Shown here in pieces: positions 1 through 7,080 of a stretch of DNA of 36,305 bases. A program made the translations under genes and the position numbers. Source of the DNA: RFPW01 sp040401595 (lineage in GTDB: Bacteria; Pseudomonadota; Gammaproteobacteria; Burkholderiales; Burkholderiaceae_E); contig JBBAOE010000027.1 of the NCBI GenBank assembly GCA_040401595.1, forward strand, positions 1 to 36,305. Reading direction: 5' to 3'. Under the pieces are notes generated by a model that worked only from the letters and a program-made list of their open reading frames with translations, was not told the DNA's origin and did no database searches. Within the stretch, counting starts at the first letter, position 1; the number at the start of each line of letters is the position of its first letter.

Positions 1-157
1 CGCCGACTGTCAACAGGACGACAGCGCATTTTGACGGACCATCGAGTTGCGAGACATCGGTAATCTGCCCGCTGGCGCCTTTCACCCCCTCTTTGAGGGC
101 TTCGGCCAGAGACATTGGCTTTTTCGGGGCCGGGGCGTCGTCATCATCAGGCGGCAT
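1..157 (-). CDS. Partial protein, possibly the N-terminus of flagellar motor switch protein FliG
   Basis: An open minus-strand frame starts with ATG at 157 and runs off the left edge, so only about 52 residues are visible. A GAGGAC ribosome binding site lies about 5 bases upstream of the ATG. The protein begins with an acidic, Pro/Ala-rich stretch (PPDDDDAPAP) and then reads QLDGPSKCAVVLLTVG. That segment resembles the start of FliG, where LTG-x-x-K-x-x-I-L-L-x-x-x-G is typical. If so, it has an N-terminal extension of roughly 35 residues, and it would be a cytoplasmic C-ring protein. No other flagellar gene is in view, so the match rests on this short segment only. The gene itself is fairly secure from the ribosome binding site and open frame; the name is tentative. 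Confidence 0.45.
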   Translation of the reverse strand, partial: MPPDDDDAPAPKKPMSLAEALKEGVKGASGQITDVSQLDGPSKCAVVLLTVG

Positions 158-481
158 CGCAAGTCCTCATTCGGGGTGAGTGTCCAGAGTGGGGTACTAA
201 AGCGCTGCACGAAGCAATTGCCGCTCGAGGCTGATCCAAACCTTGCCGGCAGTATGGAGCCTTAAGCCGCTTTCAGGGGCGAAGTTCTGAAAAAGAACAG
301 GCTGGATTGACTCAGCGGTTGGAGAAAAGGATCTGCTGGTCGCCATCGGCGTTGCCCATCGCTGCAATGCACTCGTGGGCGCATCCGTGCTTCGGACTTG
401 GATCATCGTTCAGACCAGGGACCGATGTTGGCCCCGGGGTCTCGGGTCAGCGACAGTCCCGCTAACCCGGCGGGCGGTAAG
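158..481. other. Gene-poor spacer between the edge gene and the cyclase gene
   Basis: About 320 bases hold no gene I can support. Short open frames exist on both strands but lack ribosome binding sites and recognisable protein sequence. A weak 5-bp hairpin (GTTCT/AGAAC, 284-298) and a 6-bp inverted repeat (GCTAAC at 461-466, GTTAGC at 481-486) are present. The second overlaps the cyclase stop codon and has no T-run, so it is a poor terminator candidate. Confidence 0.4.
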
Positions 482-1426
482 TTAGCGGATCGCGATCGGA
501 TTGATCATCGACTGCACCGATCCTTCGTACTTGTTTTGGCCCAACACGAACATGAATTCGTAGGCTTTGTCTTTGGCCAGTTCCAACGTATTGATGTTCT
601 CCAGAATGTAGGTGCCATTCATGGGCAATAAAATCTGGTGAACCTCGAAAACACCTGCACCCTGCTCAAAGGGGATGGCTTCGACCGCCCAGGTGTCCGC
701 GCCGACAGCTACCACCCCTTTGGATACGAGATAACGCGCGCCTTCACGTCCAAGACCCGGTTCAACCGAACCCCAGCGCTTGGGTTCTTTCTCCAGAAGA
801 TTCATCCATCCAGAATGGAAAATCACCACGTCACCCTGACGAATCTCGATGCCTTGCCGTTTTGCAGCACCGTCGATTTCAGCCTGGTTGTAGGCCGTGC
901 CCTCTTTGACAATGTCGACGCCGAAGTAAGCGGCCATATCCAGCATGACCCCTCGGGTCACCATCGGCGGGATTTTGTGTGCTCCTAATTTTTTCAAGCC
1001 GGTGGTCGAGGCGAACTCTGACCATTTGTTTCCGTTGTAATAAAGATCACCGACTCCGATATGACCCAGGCCATCCAGTTGGGTACCGATCCCCGTCCAG
1101 CAGTTCAGAATGTCATCGTTGTACGTGGTGTGGGTGTGCCCCAATCCCTCAGATGATCCGACCTGCCCAGGTTGAACGATATAAAGGGAACAGGTTCGCG
1201 GTGGAAACGCCGGCGTCGTTGTATTGACGGTGATGCCCAGCGAATACGTCTTGCCAGTTTTGACCAGCTTCGCCGCCTGCAGCGCCCGTTCCGGGGTCAG
1301 ATAATTGGCGGCACCGAGCTCATCGCTCGCCCCCCATTTACTTGGGTACCAGTTGCTTTGTGCATGCACGGCAACGTGACAACCGAACACGATCATGCAG
1401 GCCAGGGCGCTTTTGAGAACCTTCAT
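482..1426 (-). CDS. Secreted cyclase-family hydrolase (kynurenine formamidase-like fold)
   Basis: This 314-residue protein has a Sec signal peptide (MKVLKSALACMIVFGCHVAVHAQ, likely cleaved after AHA or nearby), so it should be periplasmic. The mature part matches the cyclase/formamidase superfamily: an N-terminal WGASDELGAANYLTPE segment, the histidine-rich metal site around GTQLDGLGHIG, and a later GVVAVGADTWAVE segment followed by FEVHQILLPMNGTYILEN. Members hydrolyse amide or ester bonds with a metal ion, but substrates range widely and cannot be set here. The start is supported by a strong AAAGGAGA site a few bases before ATG. It lies downstream of the phosphodiesterase gene on the same strand with a spacer of about 190 bases, so it probably has its own promoter. 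Confidence 0.85.
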   Translation of the reverse strand: MKVLKSALACMIVFGCHVAVHAQSNWYPSKWGASDELGAANYLTPERALQAAKLVKTGKTYSLGITVNTTTPAFPPRTCSLYIVQPGQVGSSEGLGHTHTTYNDDILNCWTGIGTQLDGLGHIGVGDLYYNGNKWSEFASTTGLKKLGAHKIPPMVTRGVMLDMAAYFGVDIVKEGTAYNQAEIDGAAKRQGIEIRQGDVVIFHSGWMNLLEKEPKRWGSVEPGLGREGARYLVSKGVVAVGADTWAVEAIPFEQGAGVFEVHQILLPMNGTYILENINTLELAKDKAYEFMFVLGQNKYEGSVQSMINPIAIR

Positions 1427-1618
1427 GGATGTCTCCTTTTGTTAGGTCTATTTTTCAGAACCATAACATGCTGGCGATGGCCGGATCTTGACCAGAGGAC
1501 AGGTAGGCGGCATCCGAAAACCGCCGGTTGGGAAAAGTGCTATCCCCGCATGCCTTCCGGCCTGTTCGTCGCGCTGCGCGTCCCTAACGCCTCGGTTACT
1601 GCTTCGGATACTGTCGTG

Positions 1619-2851
1619 TCAGGGCTTGAGCACCTGCAGATGCAGCCGGTCTTCGCCATCGTTGCGCTCCGGAACAATCCCCAGCAGCCGGCATAACAGG
1701 CTATAGATTTCCAGGTTGTGGACCAAGCCGAGTTGTGCGGTTTGAATCCGATGGCCCGAGACGATGAGCAGGCCATGCATCGAGGGGTGATCCGGGTCAT
1801 AGCCATGCTGCCCGAGCGGCCCTTTGCGGGCTGGATTGTCGGTGAGGCTGTAGCCGATGTCGGACAGGCAGACCAGGTCGGGGATTCGCCGGTGGGTGCC
1901 AAATCGGAATCGCTTCGGCAGGTCGGCTTTGGGCCAGCAGGTCGTGTGTGGCAAGGTGGTTAAGGCGCCCATCGCGCCTTCGGCCGATTCGCCATTGAGA
2001 CGGACCCCTGAAATGGTACCGAGCCACTCCCAGCGGGCCTTTGGAAAACCGGCCAGCAGGCCCTGAGCTGAAATGACCTGCTCCGGGGGCGCAAGTGCCA
2101 TCCCATGATCGGACACAATGACCCAGGTCGTTCGATCGAGTAAGCCCCGTTTCTTCAGGGCATCGGATAACGCGCCAATCGAGTCATCAACCTTTTTGAC
2201 CGCAAGATTGACGTCTTCACTCTCGGGGCCGGCAGCGTGACCCGCTGAATCCACATCAGCGAAATACAAGGTGACGAAGTCAGGGCGTTGATCCTCGGGG
2301 CGAGACAACCATTCCAGCAAGGTCGCGATCCGGGCTTCATGGGCCATGTTGTGTTGGTATGGCAGCCAATCGTTTGGTCGGATCCCATCGATCGTCGTTT
2401 CGGACCCAGGCCAAAACAGGGTGGACGCGATTTTTCCCTGCTTTCTCAAAGTGACCCAGATCGGGCGCGCTTCGTCCCACCAAAATGGATTCTCGACTGC
2501 GTCCCGGGATCCGAGACTAAATCGCTGTGCGGTTTTCGGGTCCGTCATCGTGTTGTTTACGATCCCGTGGTGATCGGGCGTCTGCCCGGTCACGATCGAC
2601 AGATGATTGGGGAAGGTGAGCGACGGGAATGACGAGATGAGTCCTTTGGCCAGAACCCCCTGATTTGCAAGCGCAAACAAGCGAGGCGCTAACGCTTGGT
2701 TTAAATAGGAAGGTTTGAACCCATCCAGACTGACCAGAATCACCAGGGGCTTTCCGGGGGCAGGCGCAGAAACCTGACCCAGACACGCGATCGCTTGAAA
2801 CCAAAGGCCCAGAAAAGTGATCAGGGGTCCGAGGATGGATTTTTTAATCAA
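1619..2851 (-). CDS. Secreted alkaline-phosphatase-superfamily phosphodiesterase (nucleotide pyrophosphatase type)
   Basis: The protein belongs to the NPP branch of the alkaline phosphatase superfamily, metal-dependent enzymes that cleave phosphodiester or pyrophosphate bonds. Visible motifs, in order, are VSLDGFKPSYL, SFPSLTFPNHLSIVTG with the expected nucleophilic Thr in TFPNH, ADVDSAGHAAGP, VSDHGM, and LGQHGYDPDHPSMHG near the C-terminus; the Asp and His residues in these are the usual two-zinc ligands. The frame stays open upstream to an ATG at 3046, but I prefer the TTG at 2851. From there the protein begins with a compact signal peptide (two Lys, then a hydrophobic core ending near LGQVSA) and has a GGAGA site upstream, giving 410 residues. 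The 65 extra residues of the longer form are Arg/Ser-rich and unlike a protein N-terminus. Likely periplasmic. Confidence 0.85.
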   Translation of the reverse strand: MIKKSILGPLITFLGLWFQAIACLGQVSAPAPGKPLVILVSLDGFKPSYLNQALAPRLFALANQGVLAKGLISSFPSLTFPNHLSIVTGQTPDHHGIVNNTMTDPKTAQRFSLGSRDAVENPFWWDEARPIWVTLRKQGKIASTLFWPGSETTIDGIRPNDWLPYQHNMAHEARIATLLEWLSRPEDQRPDFVTLYFADVDSAGHAAGPESEDVNLAVKKVDDSIGALSDALKKRGLLDRTTWVIVSDHGMALAPPEQVISAQGLLAGFPKARWEWLGTISGVRLNGESAEGAMGALTTLPHTTCWPKADLPKRFRFGTHRRIPDLVCLSDIGYSLTDNPARKGPLGQHGYDPDHPSMHGLLIVSGHRIQTAQLGLVHNLEIYSLLCRLLGIVPERNDGEDRLHLQVLKP

Positions 2852-2900
2852 GATCGGTGTCTCCAACTTGGGGAACACGGAGTTTAGTGGAATCAGATGA

Positions 2901-3310
2901 CGCTCCTGTGGCGATGCGGTGCTCTGGGATTTAACGCCGATCGATGCGAGTGATGCCGAATGGGATTGGGACCGTGAGTCTCTCGTCCGCGAGATCCCGG
3001 GGCTTGTCGCCCTGCGCGGCAGTCTGAGCCTGAACGCGTCATCCATGCGCCAGGGGCTCGATCAGATTGTTTCCGCGAACCGGCGACTGCAGCGCCTTTG
3101 GGTGTTTGCTAGCACGCAATCCTCGACGGATCATCGCGCCCGGAGAAATCAGGAACGAACATCATTGATGCGTTCTTTCATCCGGACCGGGCGATGCGCA
3201 AGACGGCCTTCGATACGTTCTGGAAGGCCTACGGTCAATATGAAAACTCGTTGGGCGCATTCCTGGCGCGCATGAACCAGATCATGGATGAGCTCGAAAA
3301 GTTACTGTGA
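2901..3310 (+). pseudogene. Decayed coding remnant of unknown family, split across two frames
   Basis: Two overlapping open segments look coding but lie in different frames. The first (2901 to about 3140) reads through AEWDWDRESLVREIPGLV and LNASSMRQGLDQIVSANRRL. The second (3113-3310, ending TGA) reads NIIDAFFHPDRAMRKTAF and ends GAFLARMNQIMDELEKLL, which looks like a natural helical C-terminus. The second has no credible start of its own. The simplest reading is one gene broken by a frameshift near 3113-3150 and missing its 5' end. I do not recognise the family. The alternative is chance open frames, and the evidence is only amino-acid plausibility. Confidence 0.35.
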
Positions 3311-3376
3311 TCGCGTTGCCCGGTTAGGTTACCGTCAAAAGGATTCCGTCCGTCGGGTTCTGTCCGTCTGAAGACG

Positions 3377-4108
3377 CTATTCCGGGCGGCTCACCAGCCG
3401 AAGTTTCTTTTTGGCTACCAGATTGAGGGCTTCGACCCCAGTCGAAAATGCCATTGCCGCGTACAGATAACCCTTCGGAATATGTAATCCACAGCCATCA
3501 GCAACCAAGGCAAGTCCCACCATGAAGAGGAATGCCAGGGCCAGCATCTTCACAGTCGGATGTCTGCTGACGAATCCCGACAAGGGAGTGGATGCCAGAA
3601 GCATGACCAGCACAGCGGTGACGACCGCAGCGACCATGACGCCGAGGTTGTCAGCCATACCAACCGCCGTAATGACTGAATCCAGCGAAAAGATGATGTC
3701 AACGACTGCGATCTGACTGACAACGGCAAAAAAGCTGGCGACTTTTTGGGGTGATTTTCGCTCTGAGTCGGCAGGTATCGCTGTCATTTCATGAATTTCG
3801 GTGGTCGCCTTATAGAGCAGGAACAGGCCACCCCCCAAGAGTATGAGATCCCGCCATGAAAATGACTGACCGAAGAGGGTTAGGACCGGCGCCGTAAGCT
3901 GGCTGATAACAAATAGCATCGACAGCAACAGCAGGCGACTGACCAGCGCCAGGGCGAGGCCAACTCGACGGCCTTGCTCGCGTTGTTCGACCGGTAAGCG
4001 ATCAGCGAGGATTGCGATGAAGACGAGGTTGTCGACCCCAAGAACAATTTCGAGCGCTGTGAGAGTGAGAAATGACACCCACAGCTGTGGGTCAAGTAAT
4101 GATTCCAT
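3377..4108 (-). CDS. TerC-family integral membrane protein
   Basis: This 243-residue membrane protein has about seven hydrophobic segments and the hallmark TerC motifs. One is LTALEIVLGVDNLVFIAIL near the N-terminus; the other is VDIIFSLDSVITAVGMA in the middle, whose acidic residues within membrane helices are thought to bind or move metal ions. Family members (TerC, Alx, YceF-like) are linked to tellurite resistance and to manganese efflux or metal loading of exported proteins. The ATG at 4108 fits the family start (M-x-x-L-x-D-P-Q-x-W). It is divergent from the CHRD gene across about 210 bases. I looked there for a yybP-ykoY manganese riboswitch and did not find a convincing one. Confidence 0.9.
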   Translation of the reverse strand: MESLLDPQLWVSFLTLTALEIVLGVDNLVFIAILADRLPVEQREQGRRVGLALALVSRLLLLSMLFVISQLTAPVLTLFGQSFSWRDLILLGGGLFLLYKATTEIHEMTAIPADSERKSPQKVASFFAVVSQIAVVDIIFSLDSVITAVGMADNLGVMVAAVVTAVLVMLLASTPLSGFVSRHPTVKMLALAFLFMVGLALVADGCGLHIPKGYLYAAMAFSTGVEALNLVAKKKLRLVSRPE

Positions 4109-4316
4109 ACGTTCAGGGCGTCGTTAAGGCTCTCCTGAGTCGCTTGCCGGGACAGGTCATGACAAACTCAGATTGCGAGCGCTCAGGCGTGGAGAGTCGA
4201 AGCGATCAGTCAGTGCGTCGCTTCATTGACTCTGGAGAAACTCGATTGCATCTTAGTGCACGCCCACCTCAATTGCCCAATCAACCAATCCAGGTCCGTA
4301 CGAAAAGGAGATTTTC

Positions 4317-4736
4317 ATGAAAGTTAGTCCTGCAAGCATCAAGATCATCCTGGGGTTCAATGTTGCCTTGGCGGCCTTATCTGTATCGGCCCAGGTTATT
4401 CAGGTTTCGCTCACGGGGGCTCAGGAAGTCCCACCCGTGACCACCGCGGGAACCGGTCAAGGCTCCATTACGGTAGGCCCGGACAAGTCTGTGAGCGGAA
4501 GCGTCACGACCGTTGGAGTCGAGGGAACCATGGCCCACATCCACCTGGCTGCTGCCGGGCAGAATGGCCCGGTGATTGTGCCGATGGCAAAGACTGCGGA
4601 AAATGTGTGGTCCATTCCGGCAGGTGCCACATTGACGGATCCGCAGTATCAAAGCTTCAAAGACGGGAATCTTTATATCAACGTGCACAGTGCTGCGAAC
4701 AAGGCCGGGGAAATCCGGGGGCAGCTCAAGCCCTGA
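4317..4736 (+). CDS. Secreted CHRD-domain protein
   Basis: This 139-residue protein has a Sec signal peptide (cleavage likely after VSAQ) followed by one CHRD domain. The domain signature is visible: VSLTGAQEVPPVTTAGTGQG at the start, then EGTMAHIHLAAAGQNGPVIV, and LYINVHSAANKAGEIRGQLKP at the end. CHRD domains were named from chordin; bacterial single-domain forms are exported, and their role is poorly known. An AAGGAG site sits 8 bases before the ATG. The gene stands alone: it is divergent from terC and convergent with the acyl-CoA ligase gene, with a hairpin terminator just downstream. Confidence 0.85.
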   Translation: MKVSPASIKIILGFNVALAALSVSAQVIQVSLTGAQEVPPVTTAGTGQGSITVGPDKSVSGSVTTVGVEGTMAHIHLAAAGQNGPVIVPMAKTAENVWSIPAGATLTDPQYQSFKDGNLYINVHSAANKAGEIRGQLKP

Positions 4737-4747
4737 CGGCATGACAG

Positions 4748-4768
4748 GGGCGCCGGGGAATGGCGCCC
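4748..4768. terminator. Hairpin between convergent CHRD and acyl-CoA ligase genes
   Basis: GGGCGCC (4748-4754) pairs with GGCGCCC (4762-4768) across a 7-base loop. It sits in the 42-base gap between two convergent stop codons. No long T-run follows on either side, so it is a stable stem that could serve both directions rather than a textbook intrinsic terminator. Confidence 0.5.
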
Positions 4769-4778
4769 TCGTCAGCAC

Positions 4779-6407
4779 TCAACCGTAGGTTTTGCGCAAT
4801 TCGCGTTTCAACAACTTCCCGCTGGGATTTTTCGGCAAGGTGTTGGTAAAGATAACCCGCTTGGGGCACTTGAATCCCGCCATGTGGCTCTGACAGTGGG
4901 CCAAGACCTCAGCCTCGGATAAGGCCTGTCCCGCTTTGACCACGATGACCGCCGTCACCGCTTCGACCCATTTGGGGTCAGGTAGACCGATCACCGCGAC
5001 TTCACTGACGGCTGCCAAGCGATACACCATTTCTTCGACTTCGCGGCTGGCTACGTTTTCGCCACCGGTTTTGATCATGTCTTTTTTACGATCGACAACG
5101 GTGATGAAGCCTTCGTCGTCGATCGTCGCTAGGTCGCCACTGTGAAACCAGCCCCCCTCAAAAGCCGTGCGCGTGCGACCTTCATCCTGGTAATAGCCCA
5201 GCATCAAATGCGGGGAACGGTGAACAATTTCGCCCACTTCGCCGCCTGGGCGAACATCATTCATCTGATCATCGACTACCCGAGTCTCCACATGGATCAC
5301 CGCCTGACCACAGGAACCGGGTTTCCGTAACTGATCCTCGGGACCAAGCATGGTTGCCAGCGGGGCGATCTCGGTCTGGCCATATAAATTCCACAGTCGG
5401 ACACTGGGCAAACGCGCAGCGAGTTCCCGCAACACCTCAACCGGCATGATCGACGCACCGTAATAGCCTTTCCTCAGGCTGCTCAACTTGTCTGGATCAA
5501 AGAGCGGCGAGCGTAAGAGAGCAATCCAGACCGTTGGGGGTGCAAAAAAACTGCTCACCCCAAAACGTTCGATCAGAGGTAACAGGTTGTCGGGTGTCGG
5601 TTTCGCCGTGATGATGTTGGTACTGCCCACATATACAGCCGGTCCGAAAAAAACATCGAGCTGGGCACAGTGATAAAGCGGCAGCGAATGCAGTGCGAGA
5701 TCGGTTGTTCCGATCTCGGCGTTGATCACGCAGCTCACATACTGCCAAAGCACAGCATCATGGGTGAGCATGGCACCTTTGGGGGTCGATTCGGTCCCGC
5801 TGGTGTAGACGATTTGAGCCACATCGTTGCCGGTGTGCGTTTGCTCGGGCAACACCCCGTCGTTTTTGCACAGCGCGTCGAAATCGTGCATCCCCGCGAC
5901 TGGAGTCGCTGGCTCCTCAGACGGGATCCAGACCAAGGTCTGGACAGAGGTGTCGAGCGCCGAAGCCGCCTGCGCCAGGGCGCTCAGGCCCGTGTCTGTC
6001 ACCAGGACGCGCGCACCCGAGTGACGCAGGATGTAGGCGACTTCGTCGGCTTTCAGCATGAAATTGATCGGCACGAGAACCGCGCCCAGGCGTGCCAGCG
6101 CAAAACGCGTGGCGGCGAACCCATGGGAATTGCGGGCAAGGATCGCGACGTGTTCGCCGTAACGGATGCCGATGCCGGCCAGACCACAGGCCAATCGGTT
6201 CACGCAGTCATCGAATTCCCGATACGTCCATTGGGTCTGTCCACAAATGATGGCGATTTTGTCGGGTAGTCGCAGCGCGGTGCGACGCAGAACATCGCCT
6301 AGGGTTTGGCTGCGCACCGAGGGGCTGATACCGGAAGGATGGGATGCCGGATCGATGGTCATATGGAAATGTTGGTGCAAAAATCTTGGGGCAGGGGGCC
6401 GGGGCAT
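4779..6407 (-). CDS. Acyl-CoA ligase / AMP-dependent synthetase
   Basis: This is an ANL-superfamily enzyme that activates a carboxylic acid with ATP and joins it to CoA. It shows the phosphate-binding loop VYTSGTESTPKGAMLTH, the YGQTEIAPL motif, GWFHSGDLATIDDEGF with the adenylate-binding Asp, VDRKKDMIKTGGENV at the hinge, and PKNPSGKLLKREL with the catalytic Lys near the end. Length (542 residues, or 527 from the second Met) fits medium- or long-chain acyl ligases, but the acid cannot be named. The start is uncertain. The ATG at 6407 has GGGGAGG directly abutting it, too close to work well, and the next in-frame ATG at 6362 has no clear site. The family-like part begins about 35 residues in. 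It is a single minus-strand gene. Confidence 0.9.
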   Translation of the reverse strand: MPRPPAPRFLHQHFHMTIDPASHPSGISPSVRSQTLGDVLRRTALRLPDKIAIICGQTQWTYREFDDCVNRLACGLAGIGIRYGEHVAILARNSHGFAATRFALARLGAVLVPINFMLKADEVAYILRHSGARVLVTDTGLSALAQAASALDTSVQTLVWIPSEEPATPVAGMHDFDALCKNDGVLPEQTHTGNDVAQIVYTSGTESTPKGAMLTHDAVLWQYVSCVINAEIGTTDLALHSLPLYHCAQLDVFFGPAVYVGSTNIITAKPTPDNLLPLIERFGVSSFFAPPTVWIALLRSPLFDPDKLSSLRKGYYGASIMPVEVLRELAARLPSVRLWNLYGQTEIAPLATMLGPEDQLRKPGSCGQAVIHVETRVVDDQMNDVRPGGEVGEIVHRSPHLMLGYYQDEGRTRTAFEGGWFHSGDLATIDDEGFITVVDRKKDMIKTGGENVASREVEEMVYRLAAVSEVAVIGLPDPKWVEAVTAVIVVKAGQALSEAEVLAHCQSHMAGFKCPKRVIFTNTLPKNPSGKLLKRELRKTYG

Positions 6408-6554
6408 CCTCCCCGCGCTGAAGTTCGTTCAGCACGGGTGACGGACACCGCGACCTGCATTTTCAACCAATCATTCGACGCAATGGTTCGACTTAAGGGT
6501 TTTCCTATGGAACTCGATCAGTGAACATTCCAGAGTTGAGCGAAGGGCAAACCA

Positions 6555-6989
6555 ATGGCCATTTCCACGGGCTGGGTCTCCTGGGCGATTCTGTCGGCCG
6601 TCTTTGCGGCACTAACCGCCATTTTTGCGAAGATCGGCATTCAGGGGGTCGACTCCGATCTGGCCACCTTGATCCGAACGGCCATCATCATGGTCGTACT
6701 CTCGGGTTTCGTGGCTTACGCGGGGAAGTGGTCCAACCCCCTGGCGCTTTCGTCGAAGACCTGGATGTTTCTTGGATTGTCCGGCCTCGCCACCAGCGCG
6801 TCGTGGGTCTGTTATTTCCGAGCACTCAAGATCGGTGATGCCTCGCAGGTCGCACCGGTTGATAGGCTGAGTCTTGTCCTGGTCGCCGTGTTTGCGTTCG
6901 CATTTCTGGACGAACGACCCTCCTTTCGGGAGTGGTCTGGTATCGCGATGGTCGCTGGGGGTGTACTTTTGTTGACGGTCAAGCGTTGA
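6555..6989 (+). CDS. Half-size EamA-family (drug/metabolite) transporter
   Basis: This 144-residue membrane protein has about five hydrophobic helices and matches one EamA repeat. It shows AILSAVFAALTAIFAKIGIQ at the start, SWVCYFRALKIGDASQVAPVD in the middle (the R-A-L-x-x-G-x-A-S-x-V-A-P pattern is typical) and ERPSFREWSGIAMVAGGVLLL at the end. Most EamA transporters carry two repeats; this single-repeat form would have to work as a dimer. A GAAGGG site lies upstream of ATG 6555. Substrate unknown. The gene is complete by family standards for the half-size class, so I do not read it as a truncation. Confidence 0.85.
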   Translation: MAISTGWVSWAILSAVFAALTAIFAKIGIQGVDSDLATLIRTAIIMVVLSGFVAYAGKWSNPLALSSKTWMFLGLSGLATSASWVCYFRALKIGDASQVAPVDRLSLVLVAVFAFAFLDERPSFREWSGIAMVAGGVLLLTVKR

Positions 6990-6992
6990 TTC

Positions 6993-7019
6993 GGATCTGG
7001 TTTTGAACAACCCAGATCC
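6993..7019 (+). terminator. Hairpin after the EamA gene
   Basis: GGATCTGG (6993-7000) pairs perfectly with CCAGATCC (7012-7019) across an 11-base loop, four bases after the EamA stop. It lacks a T-run, so termination strength is unclear. It could also act as an RNA end-protecting stem. Confidence 0.4.
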
Positions 7020-7080
7020 CCACCGAGTATCCACTGCGCCAACGAGACGGATCTTTACTTAGGAAGAGAAGGAACTCATT

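Noticed and set aside
4109..4316. Possible manganese (yybP-ykoY) riboswitch upstream of terC
   Set aside because: I looked for the conserved paired helices and internal loop on the minus strand and did not find a convincing match.
5670..6269. A 199-codon plus-strand open frame inside the acyl-CoA ligase gene
   Set aside because: It has repetitive shadow-like composition and no ribosome binding site; the ligase motifs on the minus strand cover the region.
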